Assembly (NCBI RefSeq): GCF_001641265.1
Contig: NW_020167528.1
Location: 620,001 to 684,000 of the forward strand
Direction: 5' to 3'
Origin: Pseudogymnoascus destructans
Lineage: Eukaryota > Ascomycota > Leotiomycetes > Thelebolales > Thelebolaceae
DNA: 64,000 nucleotides
Positions 32,801 to 43,902 of the stretch are shown here, one piece after another. The position numbers and the translations under genes were made by a program. Under the pieces are notes generated by a model. The model was not told the origin of the DNA. It made no database searches and worked only from the letters and a program-made list of their open reading frames with translations. The first letter of the stretch is position 1, and each line of letters opens with the position of its first letter.

Positions 32801-33745
32801 ATGGCCACTTACACTTATTCCGTCACCTCCCCCATCGCCATGACCTCCAAGTCGCAATATTATCACCCTGCACCTATTAGCCGCAGCTACGCCGTCTCAC
32901 CACCAGAGACCGCTGATTCGGTCACTTCCGGCTCAGCTACTGGGCCATCATACTCGGTTTCTGGATACAGCACTACTCCTTCCTACGCCAGCAGCGAGTG
33001 CGAGACGAGGAACTCAGCGAACGGAATCGATCTCCAGGAATACGTCAGCGAGCGATTCTCCAACATGATCTTTGACCCACTTCCGCTGGATCGCAGTTTG
33101 GCGACCCAAGCACAGGCGTGAGTTCTATTTTCTTTTGGGGGTCTCGGCGCATTACCCCTAATTACCCCGCCATTAGCGAAACTGCCCCCTTTTCACTTCC
33201 AGTGAGAATTCAACATTTTGGATTCTGTAGCGCGCGGAAAAAGAGATAGCTGATTGATAATTTCTCTCGGCGAAATCTATGAATGCATAACTGACTAAAT
33301 TACAGATCCGGCAAACTCAACAACAAGCAGCGCGAGATTGAGGAGCTGCGCGCAAAAGCACAGGCTCGTCTGGCGAAATCTCGCGCCAGAATGCAGACTG
33401 GATTCCAGGATGTCAAGGAGGTGAAGAGGGATTTGGAGTGGAGCCAGAAGCACGTTTCGTAAGTTTTACCGTTAATTTGATCTGCAATCTAGAACTCTAT
33501 TGTCCTGGAATGCTGGTTTCACCGGTTTTGGACCGTTCCAAATGAGACCTGCGAAATTCTACCAGTTGCGATTCAAATTGCAACGGATAGAAAGAACAGA
33601 ATCTCGCCGTTTTCAAACTTTCAAAGCAAGGAAAGTTGAGAACATAGCTAATGCCATTCCCAGTGCTCTCACAAGCAAAACCTCGCGAAAGCACCCCCAA
33701 GAGTACAAACAGGCCCGCGCGCGTTACCCATCACCAGAATACTAG
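32801..33745 (+). CDS. KXD1: KxDL-domain protein (BLOC-1-related subunit)
   Basis: Three exons: 32801-33117, 33306-33458, 33664-33745; introns of 188 and 205 bp (GTGAGT and GTAAGT donors), long for this window; 183 residues. The third exon was found by splicing: it continues the frame with SALTSKTSRKHPQEYKQARARYP, the expected tail after the KxDL core. The N-terminal ~75 residues are Ser/Tyr-rich; the conserved core is DPLPLDRSLATQAQASGKLNNKQREIEELRAKAQARL then EVKRDLEWSQKHVS, where KRDL is the KxDL signature. In yeast Kxd1 belongs to the BLOC-1 complex on endosomes. Without the third exon the product would stop just after HVS. Confidence 0.85.
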
Positions 33746-34945
33746 GTTTTGTCACCAGGGAAACCTCCTTTTTTCAATCCCTCACAATTGATCTTTTTTT
33801 GTTTACGTCGGCGTCGTAAAAACCGTCGTCGTCGCCATCTGCGGAGTGGCTGGCGGAGCGGAGCGGAACACCCCCTCCCCCCGCAAATAGCCGCGCACAA
33901 CCTTGTCCGGCACACTCGCTGCTGCTTTATCACGACCATTACGAGCTTCTGATTTGAGAGTTAGCGCTAGGGCTGCAGATCCTGCTAGTAGGGGGGAGCT
34001 GCGAGGGGATAGCCAGGGGGGGTCGCTCTGGCTAGGGCGCCTGGGCTGGCTTGGGGTGCGGAGGGGTAAAATCGGGGCGAAAATCGGGTTTTGGATTGGC
34101 TATTTTTGCTGGGTTTTGAGCGAGAAGGGCGTCCCAGTCGCCCAGAAAGGGTGATTTAGCGCTGTTTCGGGGGGGTTTTCTGCCCTTTCAGGAAGGGATT
34201 TGGACGCTTGGGTGGGTGCTTTGCCTATTTGGGCCATTGTATTGATCGATTGGGCGTCTTGGAGGTTCTTTCTTAGTCGTTTTGGTGGGTTAGCCTGTTT
34301 ATATGACTTTAATGATACGTACTTATTATGGCATTGTTGCCCATGAAACTTCCGGATATGGTGCGTGAGACTCCAAGTTTGGGCTTAGGCTGGTGATACT
34401 GGCAGGCTGTATAAATGCACGTGCACATCTCTGGCAGAAAGTAGAGTAAGCAGAATGGATGAGGCTGCTGGCCTCACGTGGAAGAAACTGAAAGGTTGAG
34501 GTGTGGTGTGGTACAACGAAAGGGGAAGCTACCCCTAGATAAGCATTCATGATATCGTAGGAAGGTACAGTATATATGGCAGGGGCAAGAAACAGCTTAC
34601 GGAACATAGCACCCAAGGCAGAAACACTGGTCACATACACATCACACAATGGCACCAAATGACACAAAATAGATGCGGCCGAGGACAGCTTCCAGTAATG
34701 CATTATTGCGTAATTCCTCCGACAAGCTTCGCATTCCATATAGTACGCGTCCCAAGACAAAGGAATCAAAACACATGCCAGCACAGGGCTTTCCCTCAAC
34801 CGCCGAACGAGTGCACCAGCAGCCCAGTATCTTTCCCTCATAAGTGTCAGGCACGCGAATCCTCAATCAGGCAACGACATGATGGGGTAGCAAATCGTTT
34901 CTTTTTCTACAGTTTGACCTGTAATAAGACCTAGAAGACAGGCAT
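33746..34945. other. 1.2-kb convergent intergenic region
   Basis: Between the 3' ends of the KxDL and RPS0 genes, much longer than other convergent gaps here (72-555 bp). 33780-34150 is G/C-rich on the plus strand and holds short, compositionally biased frames that I do not accept as genes. Confidence 0.45.
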
Positions 34946-35937
34946 CTACCAGTCCTCAGTGGCGGCCTTTGGGTCAGCAGCGGCCCAGTCGGTGGTGGTG
35001 CCAGCTGGCTGAGCAGCCCACTCAGCACCGGCCTCTCCATCCCATCCAGCACCAGCAGTAGCAGCGGCACCAGTCGCGGCAGCAGTGGCAGCGAAAGCAC
35101 CTGCAGCTGGGCCGGAGACCTCCCAGTCGGCGGCACCAGCAGAAGCGAAGCCGGAATCGATGGCACCGGCTCCAACCTCCTCAGCACCCGGGGCCTTGGC
35201 CTCCTCGGCGATCTCCTTGTTCTCCTCGGCCTCAGGGTCGCGGTAGAAGTAAAGGTCGACCATGACGTCCCAGTCGGCCTCACGGTTGGCGATGGTACCT
35301 CTCAGGCGGAGGACCTCACGGGCAAGCATCCACCAGACGAGACCGATGGAGTGGCGGGCCTTGTTGTTGGTTGGGATAGCAACGTCGACGAATTCAGTTG
35401 GGGAGTCAGTGTCGCAAAGGGCAATGACTGGGATGTTGACGTAGGAAGCCTCCTTGATGGCCTGGGCATCGGTACGGGGGTCGGTAACGATGATGAGACG
35501 GGGCTCCTTGAAAGAGCGGGTGATGTAGTTGGTGAAGTTACCGGGGGTGAAGCGACCGGCGATGGCGACGGCACCGGTGTGGTGGGCAAACTTCAGGACA
35601 GCGCGCTGTCCGTATGGGCGAGCGGAGATAACGCAGATGTCGGCGGGGTTGTCGATGGCCGCGATGATACGGGCAGCGAGGACAATCTTCTCCCTAAGCG
35701 TACACGTTAATACCAAATTCCAGCGCAATAGCAGAAACTATGCGTAGCATATTAGAGCGTCTCTTACCAGGTCTTGCCAATGTTGATGACATTGATTCCA
35801 TCCGGGCGAGTCTTCCAGAGGTAGTTCTCCATGTGAACCTGCATGTTCTTGGAGCCCAAGTGGCACTGAGCTGCGAGGAGCATCTCAATGTCCTGGGAGG
35901 TGGCATTGAAGATCGGGGGGAGTTGAGAAGGAGCCAT
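34946..35937 (-). CDS. RPS0: 40S ribosomal protein uS2 (RPS0/RPSA)
   Basis: Small-subunit protein at the head-body junction, needed for 20S pre-rRNA maturation. Exons 35937-35768 and 35693-34946, intron 35694-35767 (GTAAGA...CTTAG); 305 residues. The uS2 core is nearly invariant: [75 protein letters not shown] and LCDTDSPTEFVDVAIPTNNKARHSIGL. The C-terminal ~85 residues are the Ala/Gly/Trp-rich eukaryotic tail with repeated DW/EW motifs ending ATEDW. Codon use is strongly biased to C/G-ending codons, as in highly expressed genes. Confidence 0.97.
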
Positions 35938-36221
35938 TTTGACGGTTGATCTGGTACCTGGTAAGACCGTGGTGTTGTGATTGACGGAAGATGAGGAGGA
36001 AAAAGACGTGAAGGAGGAAAAATTCACGATAATTTTTTGGCGATATTCAGTGTGCGTCGGCCCTCGTAGGGTTTCGCGACAAGGCCTGAAAGGGTTTAGC
36101 GTTTTGTAAAACCCACTAACCCAAACGCAGGCTAGTGCATATTAACCATTGGCGACGCCCGAGAAAATAGCTGTGTTGATGAGGCCGGGATTCAGGTCAG
36201 GAGGAAGTATAGCAACCAGCC
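35938..36221. promoter_or_regulatory. Shared promoter of RPS0 and uS15m with AAACCC elements
   Basis: 284 bp between divergent starts. Three AAACCC/GGGTTT hexamers lie together (near 36069-36074, 36091-36096 and 36109-36114), the first within GTAGGGTTTCG. Telobox-like AAACCCTA motifs are known in ribosomal protein promoters of several eukaryotes; use here is inference. Confidence 0.45.
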
Positions 36222-37178
36222 ATGCCGCCTCAAATACCGTTGCTGGCGCGCTTTGGCGCTCTGTCATGTATGTGGTACACACAATTCTATAATGCCACAA
36301 GTTACTAATATTCCGCAGTATGCGCACGACCTGCTGTAAAGCCTGTAGTCGCCGGCCCAGTATCAAAGATATCTGTCGCCAATGCGTCCACGACAAAGCG
36401 ACGATACCGTGACCCATATGCTTTGGCCCAAGCACGCCAAAGGAAGGCAGCCAATGTTAAGAGGCGGGATGAGTTGAACGCGGAGCGTGACGCCGCCCTA
36501 GGCGACCCAGTTCGTGGCATCACAACGCCCTTTGTCGAGTCCTTCAACACTGCCACCCCCATTCAAGGGCTGGACAGGAACACTACACGCCACCTAAACC
36601 ACTTCGTCAAACCCTCCGAAGTTGAGACAGCCCTGCAGCACTCATTCATCCTGACGCAACCCGTCGTCTCCGAAAACCGAGACATTATCGACCCAGTACG
36701 GGAAGCCGAGGAGATCCGCAAGCATGCCGAAGATCACGAGCGAGCCACCGTAGCAGTTCAGCGCATTCTGGCGCTGGAGAATGGAAACCAGAAAGATAGG
36801 ACGAGAGCCAATATCCGACGTTGCATTGATACCTTTGGCCGCCACAACACCGATGGTGTCCTGAGACTTCGTGCGGCTGGAGCTGCTGAGGCACAGTCGG
36901 AGATGGAGAAGACACCCCGTGCTGGTCCAGACACTGGTAGCTCCGAAGTTCAAATAGCCATTTTGACGGCCAAGATCAAGGTCCTTGCAGACCACATGTT
37001 GTTGAAGGGGCGCCAAAAGGATAAGGCCAACAAGAGGAACCTCAGACTATTGGTGCATAGGAGACAGAAGTTGTTACAGTACCTCAGGAGAAAGGAGCGA
37101 GGAGGTGATCGTTGGCAGAACCTAATTGCGACGTTGGGTCTGACCGAAGGAACATGGAAGGGTGAGATCAGTTTGTAA
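36222..37178 (+). CDS. MRPS28: Mitochondrial small-subunit ribosomal protein uS15m
   Basis: Exons 36222-36267 and 36319-37178, intron 36268-36318 (GTATGT; branch TACTAA; CGCAG); 301 residues. The spliced N-terminus MPPQIPLLARFGALSLCARPAV is a presequence-like, Arg-containing segment. The C-terminal third is the S15 fold: DTGSSEVQIAILTAKIKVLADHML, KANKRNLRLLVHRRQKLLQYLRRKE and RWQNLIATLGLTEG, which bind the small-subunit rRNA. The long N-terminal extension is normal for fungal Mrps28-type proteins. It shares a promoter with cytosolic RPS0. Confidence 0.92.
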
Positions 37179-37350
37179 AATAGCAGCATATGTCGTTAAG
37201 GCGCAATGTACAATAAGAATCGAGTAGGTAGACTCGATTGTGAATTATGTAAAACTACCAGTGTCCCATTCGCCTATTGCGCCTATCTCACTGTTTTCTA
37301 ACCCGTGCAAAATAAAAGCAGGACGACGTATCGAAAGCCTAACTATATGG

Positions 37351-38603
37351 CTAGAATACGCTGATATAGTTCCCAATCCTTTCCTTCTGATTCTGTGCTA
37401 TACACTCTGCAATCCAAGTGATATTGCGGATCTCCTGATCATATGTTAGACCTTGAACAACTTGTGATATAAATAGGTTCGACTTACTTGCTCCCGCAGC
37501 TTAATCCATGCATATACAATCGAATATGTGAATTGTCTTGTAAAGGCATTCTTGGAAATTTCCATCTCCTTTTGATAGAAGAGATCTTCCAAGCTTTTGG
37601 TGTCGCTCCCCGCACCACCGCTCATGTTTCCAGCGCCAACACCACCACCTTGTCCCAGCCCTGTTTGGTCGAAGTATGACTTATAATCCGAGTTACCCTC
37701 GACAGCTAGGCGTACACCTTCAATGTCATCTGCTCTCGACAACATCAGAATCCCGTCGGGGAATAACTTGCCAAAGGTTGGGTACAGCTTCTTGCGGTCT
37801 TGCTTTGATAGTTCAGTGCCGAACGAGTTCAGCGTAATGTTAATCGATCTGCGGTCGGCCTCAAACTCTAGCATTTCTGACATGACTTCGCTCGTAGGGG
37901 TGCCGGCAATATCAGAATCCGTGGTGACAAAGTTGTAGAAGTCCTCCAAATAGTTCTTGTAAAGTGTGTTTCGAACAATTTCAATGTTCAGCTCGTCAAG
38001 ATCTTGGTGGCTCAGGCTGCCCTTGAAATAAGGCGCAAGAGGTGTCTCGATTAACACGCTGTTGTATAACTCCTCCATATTCGTGGCGACGCAGAGAACC
38101 GGCATGGTCTCAAACCAGCCAAGAGGGTGGCATCTCTCCATTAGTTCCCTAGTGTCTCTTTCGTGCAGCGTCCCTGTAATGAGGAGCGCAACATTATCGA
38201 TCATATAACCGTACGTCAGGTAGTCCATGAACTTTGCCAGCGACCCGACAGCATTTGCTCGCAGATAGCGGAACTCCGATATCAGTTTGTCTGTCGTCTT
38301 TGCTGCGAGAGAAGAAGTGGAGGGGTTCGGAGGTAAAGACGAAAGGAAATCCCCATATGCAGGGCCTAGTTGAAGTTTGAGATCTAAAACATCAATATCC
38401 TTTCTGTCATGAGTATTATATAGAATGACCCACCATCAATAGTCTCGCACTGTGTCATGTTGTTGTAGTTCTGGCTCGTCAAGAGGCTGTTGCGGTAGCC
38501 ACGGACGATTCCCTCGATGTAGCTGCCAGATACGTCAGAAACAATCCCGAAAAACTCATAAGACTACTTACCCATTGTTAACATTGAAGAAGAGGCCCTC
38601 CAT
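37351..38603 (-). CDS. VMA6: V-type proton ATPase subunit d (Vma6)
   Basis: Peripheral Vo subunit that couples the rotor to the proton ring on the vacuolar membrane. Four exons: 38603-38572, 38522-38434, 38383-37488 and 37434-37351; introns 38523-38571, 38384-38433, 37435-37487; 366 residues. The splices are supported by the family text they restore: MEGLFFNVNNGYIEGIVRGYRNSLL, MTQCETIDDLKLQLGPAYG and the C-terminus EIRNITWIAECIAQNQKERIGNYI. The middle carries YLTYGYMIDNVALLITGTLHERD, GWFETMPVLCVATNMEEL and LIETPLAPYF, all hallmarks of subunit d. No truncation. Confidence 0.96.
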
Positions 38604-38853
38604 CTTGAAGGCTTGGTGGTTGTTTGAGAGTGGGTGGGTGTTCAACGTCTTGTGAAGCTCCCAAGGCTCCACCTGAGCTACCATCAAATCACGTGACCGA
38701 ATAAGTACAAACTTTCGCCAATCCGCGCTAGTCCCGTCTGCCTCTAACATTTTGAAAAGTTAAAAACTTCTGGAGCAAGAGCGCTCAGCAAAACAGCTCT
38801 CTCCAACGACGACTTCCCCACGCTTCCGGCAACAGCAACCGCCACCCTTCAAA
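38604..38853. promoter_or_regulatory. Shared promoter of VMA6 and NOP58
   Basis: 250 bp between divergent starts hold both core promoters. No TATA box is evident. Confidence 0.5.
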
Positions 38854-40809
38854 ATGACGCTGTTTATACTTACGGAGACGAGCGCAGGATATGCGCTCTT
38901 CAAGGCGAAGGACAAGAAACTTCTGAAAAATGAGAACCTCGCAACAGAGGCCGGCACGGCTGAGGGTGTGTGCAGCATGTAAGTTTTTACCAGCAAGTGC
39001 ACAATGGCCATGATGTTCGAGCCATTGGTGTTGCGCGTTCTTAACTAATGTTCCATTTCTTCCAGGCTCAAACTCAAGACTTTCCAGAAGTTCGATAGTG
39101 CCGCTATGGCCCTCGAGGAAGTTGCGTCGTTGGTCGATGGCAAGGTCACTCCCATGCTGGCCAAGCTCCTCGACTCAATCAAGGACGAGAAGAAGGCCTC
39201 ACTGGCTGTTGCCGACCCAAAACTCGGGCAAGCAATTAACAAGTTGCCATCGGTGACTCTCACCCCAATCTCCGACTCCTCTTCCAACGAGCTTTTCCGT
39301 GCGATTCGTGAGAACCTCCCAGCGCTCATTCCGGGCCTCCTCCCAGAGAACATCTCAACCATGTCCCTTGGTCTGTCGCACTCTCTGTCCCGCCACAAGC
39401 TTAAGTTCTCTCCCGACAAGGTCGACACCATGATCGTTCAAGCCATTGCACTTTTGGACGACTTGGACAAGGAGCTCAACACCTACGCTATGCGTGTCAA
39501 GGAATGGTACGGATGGCATTTCCCTGAGATGGCCCGTATCATCAACGACAACCTCGCCATCGCCAGAATCATCTTGAAGATGGGTATGCGCACGAACGCC
39601 GCTACCACTGACCTCTCGGATATCCTCCCAGAGGAGATTGAGGCCGCTGTTAAGGCCGCCGCTGAGGTTTCCATGGGTACCGAGATCACACCCGAGGATT
39701 TGGACAACATTCAGCTCCTCGCCGAGCAAGTCGTTGGGTTCACAGAGTACAGACAGCAACTGTCCAGCTATCTCAGCGCCCGTATGCAGGCCATTGCCCC
39801 CAACCTTACCGAGCTTGTCGGTGAGCTTGTCGGTGCCAGACTTATCGCACACGCTGGATCTTTAATGAACCTTGCCAAGTCGCCTGCCTCTACCATCCAA
39901 ATTCTTGGTGCCGAGAAGGCTCTTTTCCGTGCTCTCAAGACCAAGCACGACACACCCAAGTACGGTCTCATCTACCACGCCTCCCTCGTCGGACAGGCGA
40001 CTGGTAAGAACAAGGGAAAAATCGCCCGTATGCTTGCTGCCAAGGCTGCCATCGGTCTCCGTGTCGATGCTCTTTCAGACTGGAGCGCACAGGGTGAAGG
40101 CAAGGGCGATGATGTCGATGAGGAGGAGCGCTCTGCTCTTGGTGTCCTTTCCCGCGCAAAGATCGAGCGCCACCTTCGTGGCCTTGAGGGCAAGCCGCTT
40201 CTTCCAAGAGGCGTGGCTGTCGGCCCTGACGGCAAGGCTCTGGACAAGCCAGGCAAATGGGAGCTGAAGGAGGCAAAGAAGTACAACGCTGATGCCGACG
40301 GAATCGCTTCCGATGCGCCCGCCGCTGTAGAGGAGAAGAAGGAGAAGTCCTCGATGAAGGACAAAAAGCTCATCCAAGAGGTCGAGTCTGAGTCTGAGTC
40401 CGAGGAGTCTGACGAGGATGTTGAGATGGAAGACGCCAAGTTTGCCACCAGCAGCACCCCCAAGGAGTCCAAGAAGGAGCAGAAGAAGTCCAAGAAGGAG
40501 AAGACCCCCAAGAAGGGCGAGACCGACGAGAAGAAGTACGGCGCTCTTGCCGAGGCCGCCGGAATAAGCGTGGCCAAGTACAAGCGCAAGGCTGAGCGTG
40601 GCGAGATCAAGTTAAACGCCGACGGCACTCCTCTCGTGGTCAGCAAGAAGGACCTCAAGAAGCAACGGAAGGCCGAGGAGAAGGCTGCTGCCGCTGACGG
40701 ATCGAAGGAGAAGAAGCGGAAGCGCGGTGCCAGCGAGGATGCCGAGGAGGTGAAGGCTGACAAGTCGGAGAAGAAGGAGAAGAAGAAGAGCAAGAAGAGC
40801 AAGGCATAG
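38854..40809 (+). CDS. NOP58: Box C/D snoRNP protein Nop58
   Basis: Core protein of box C/D snoRNPs, which direct 2'-O-methylation of rRNA in the nucleolus. Exons 38854-38978 and 39066-40809; intron 38979-39065 (GTAAGT...CCAG); 622 residues. The N-terminal domain starts MTLFILTETSAGYALFKAKD; the coiled coil and NOP domain follow with KEWYGWHFPEMARIINDN, ARLIAHAGSLMNLAKSPASTIQILGAEKALFRALK and TPKYGLIYHASLVGQA, the canonical kink-turn-binding signature. The tail is a long series of KKE/KKS repeats and an acidic block, typical of Nop58. C-ending codons dominate, as in RPS0. Confidence 0.97.
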
Positions 40810-41309
40810 AGAGGGCGAGAGTTACGCTTTTCTTTTTCTGTAATTGCTTGGCGTTTTGTATCATATATGTGCACAGCGGTCGTACATGGATATGGCTGTA
40901 CTCAATGGCGTATTTAGGGGGTGTATTTGGGCATGAACTCTTAATGAGATTTCCTCAAAAATAAAATTCAGAGATTCCTCTTCATTCTGTCTGCTTTGTT
41001 AAATTTTGTGAATTGTTTGTATCTAATGAACGCTTGTACTGGTCTGTCTTGTCTTCAAGCTGCAGGTGTATGTATACTGCACCGAAAATCCACGCAATGC
41101 CAAATCTAAATATGATACCGAAGCATCCCAATTATGTGCACAAAATCCAAATGGGTAACCCGGATGACAAAACTCCAGGAAGCAATAATACCCAGTAAGA
41201 GAAAAAACTCCATATCCCATTTTCAAACCAACCAGCCCGCGCCGGGAGGACTCAAGACGCTACTCATATCCATTGATCGTAATTCGTAATGTAAAGCCCA
41301 GAAACAACA
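40810..41309. other. Convergent intergenic region
   Basis: 500 bp between the 3' ends of NOP58 and the Sds3-like gene. AT-rich UTR-like sequence; no gene recognised. Confidence 0.45.
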
Positions 41310-43030
41310 CTAATTGTTCTTCGCCTTCCGCCTCGAGCCCTCCCCGCTCATCTCCACGCCCCCAGCCTCACTGCCACCACGACTACTCTGCTTGCTCATC
41401 GCCGTGCTTCCCATCTCCTCGGCATCCAGGCCCAGGCGCGCCGCGGCACGCTTCCCGACACCGAACTCGCTCTCGATGCGCTCTTCCCTCTTCTTGCCGC
41501 TGAGCCACACGGGATACACTCCCGGCTCGGCGATTGCGGCGGCCAGGAAACGGCGGTCGCCGGGGATGGTGCCCTTGTCGGTCTCGACGTCCTGGTCCAG
41601 ACTGGCTCCGGGCTTGAGTTGGGAGTTCACGCGCTTGCCCCACTCGATGCGGTTCATGTCTTGGTTGAGCTCGTCGCCGGCTACGCCCTCGGTGAGGTTG
41701 GGGCGCATGTTATCGCCCTTTGTGGAGCCGAAGAACTTGGTCATGCTGGGGTACAATGGCGGGGGGAGACGAGGCATCTGGTTCAGCTGGCCGGTGAATG
41801 TGGATGGTAGAGTGAGATCAGCGATCACTTCAATTCCCGTTGAGCCAATGAAGCCGCTGGTCGCTCCGCCGATGCCGCGAGTTGAGCGTGTTGTGCGGTC
41901 CATGGCTGGGGCAATCAGGGGCGAGTCGGGTGTGGAGTCATTGTTTCGCTGGTCGGCGTCGCCATTGCGAGAACCGTCACTGTCGGATTGGGAGCGTGTC
42001 GCTGCTTCGTTGAATTTATGGCGGACCATGTATTTGTGCGCTGCCTCGGCAGCCTGGCGCTCAAGCAGAGACAACTCTTTCTCAGTAAAGAGCTTGTCGA
42101 CACTGTATAGCGGGTACTCAGGGTCTTGGGCTTTCTCTGTGAATCTATTGAGAGGTGTGTTCGAGCCAATCTGGTGCAGGTCGATTGGCGCACGGCGGCT
42201 CGGGACTGGAGACGCCCGGCCGTCGTCGACAGCTCGGCGTTTGCGCTTGGTGGGATCGAGCATTGCCGGCAGATCGTCCAGGTCTCGGCGGTGTCTTGAT
42301 GAACGCTTCCCAAGAATGCCGCCAGGGCTCGTGGGGTTGAGAACACTGTATTGCGCTGGGTGGTAGTGATATGCATTGGAGTTGTCGATTCCTTCATTGC
42401 TTGTCATGTCTCTGTTAAGCTTTCGCTTTCTTTCTGTAATCGAATTTATGAGTCGGTCGCGAATAGTACTGGCGAGAGCCGAATGCTCTCGTCCAGCGAG
42501 CTTCGTCAAAAATGCCGAACTGGTATTGAGTTCACTGAAATTGCTTTTGTGCTCGAACTGAGAGAGACGTGTCAGTGATAGTTGAGATTTAACTGAGGGG
42601 TTCTTCCACTTACTGCATACGCTGATAAAGCGGCATCTCGACGCTCCATGGCGTCCTGAATCTCATCTCTGAACTCATGGTATATTCTCCCTCCAACGCC
42701 TTGGAGATCTCCTTCCTTGACAGACTGGAGGGCTCGTGGGTCGCCCCTGGTAAGTTTTTGGATGACTGCCAGCAGCTCGACAGTTGATTCTTTAGTCGGG
42801 TCTTCCACGTAGGGGATTGCATGGAGAATCAAGGCAATGTCCTGCTGAACAACACCCAGTTGCTCACGATAATACTGGTCTTTATTCGCCGAAAACTGCA
42901 TCGTGATGTCGTTGAGTCGATCAATCAACGCAGTGCGGCGCTTGTCTCTCTTCGAGAGAGGTTGGGCAGGAGGGGCATTGTCGTCTCTGTCTATGGCCAG
43001 TGATAGGATCGGAGATTGACTGGTTGCCAT
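41310..43030 (-). CDS. Probable Sds3-like chromatin regulator
   Basis: Exons 43030-42614 and 42557-41310, intron 42558-42613 (GTAAGT; branch CTGAC; CTCAG); 554 residues. The first 130 residues form a charged helical region (KRDKRRTALIDRLNDITMQFSANKDQYYREQLGVVQQDIALIL, then YHEFRDEIQDAMERRDAALSAYA) that resembles the Sds3/Dep1 coiled-coil module of Rpd3L-type histone deacetylase complexes. The rest is Ser/Arg/Pro-rich and likely disordered, with a basic cluster PTKRKRRAVDDGR that suits nuclear import, a second helix (EKELSLLERQAAEAAHKYM) and a short conserved-looking block PPPLYPSMTKFFG. The family call is tentative; a nuclear regulatory protein is the safer statement. Confidence 0.65.
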
Positions 43031-43902
43031 CTCGCGATATTCTGCGTCGCCAATTGTTCGAAGCCCAAAGTCTGTAGATATTTGCAGGATGCGTATGAGA
43101 GTGTGGTGTTGTTCGTAGCTTCTGAGAATTGGTTTTGATCAGAATCGTGTTGACAGAGCTTCACGGTCGGTGCAGTGATTGTCGTTGCAGAAAACCTGGC
43201 GACGGTAATCAAGTTGAGATAAATATATGTTTAATGGAACAAATAAAAGATCCGATCCGTAGCGAGCTATTGTCACTCCTGGCCTTTGTTGTGTTAAAAA
43301 TATTCCCATTACCAGCGTCTTGAACCGTCTGCTGCTAAGATTCAGTCCTGTGACCATGGCCCTGGTGCGCTTCATCAGATGGATTTAGCGTCGTGTGCGG
43401 ATTTTTGGTTTGAGCCAATGAAAAGATCGGAAATACCGTTTGTCGCAGCCGTGCAGGCGAGGCTGGCGTGTTCGAGGTAGCGCGAGGCTTCAGCCTCAGA
43501 AAAGGGACAATGATAAAAGACTACAGACGATCGAGTACATAGTGGTAGGATTGTGTTTCTATTGTATAGATAATAATCTCTGGTAAATATTATCTGAATT
43601 ACCTCGTCGCATCAATGACGGCTATTGTCTTGCCATTGATTCATCTTGCCTGAGAGAACTAATAGTACACGCGAGGCTGCACCATATATAATAGAAACCT
43701 CCCCAGCCCAACTTTCTGACTATAAACGTCCTGTCCTAGGACTTTGATAGTGTGTCTATTGAATATCTAACGATATCTCAGCATATTCTAAATTTCCAAG
43801 CGCCACCGAAATGGCTTTCCAACCCTCCCATTCTAAGAGAGCCAAACCACATAACTCCATTCCTTCTCAGATGCACCATCTATCAAGTCCAAAACAGGCC
43901 GA
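43031..43902. other. Intergenic region upstream of the Sds3-like gene
   Basis: 872 bp, AT-rich, downstream of the glycosyltransferase-like gene and upstream of the Sds3-like gene. Nothing recognised beyond promoter and UTR sequence. Confidence 0.45.

Noticed and set aside
33749..34154. Arg-rich short frames between the KxDL and RPS0 genes
   Set aside because: Low complexity, no homology-like text, mutually overlapping on both strands.
39355..39852. 165-codon minus-strand frame in NOP58
   Set aside because: Shadow created by the strong codon bias of NOP58.
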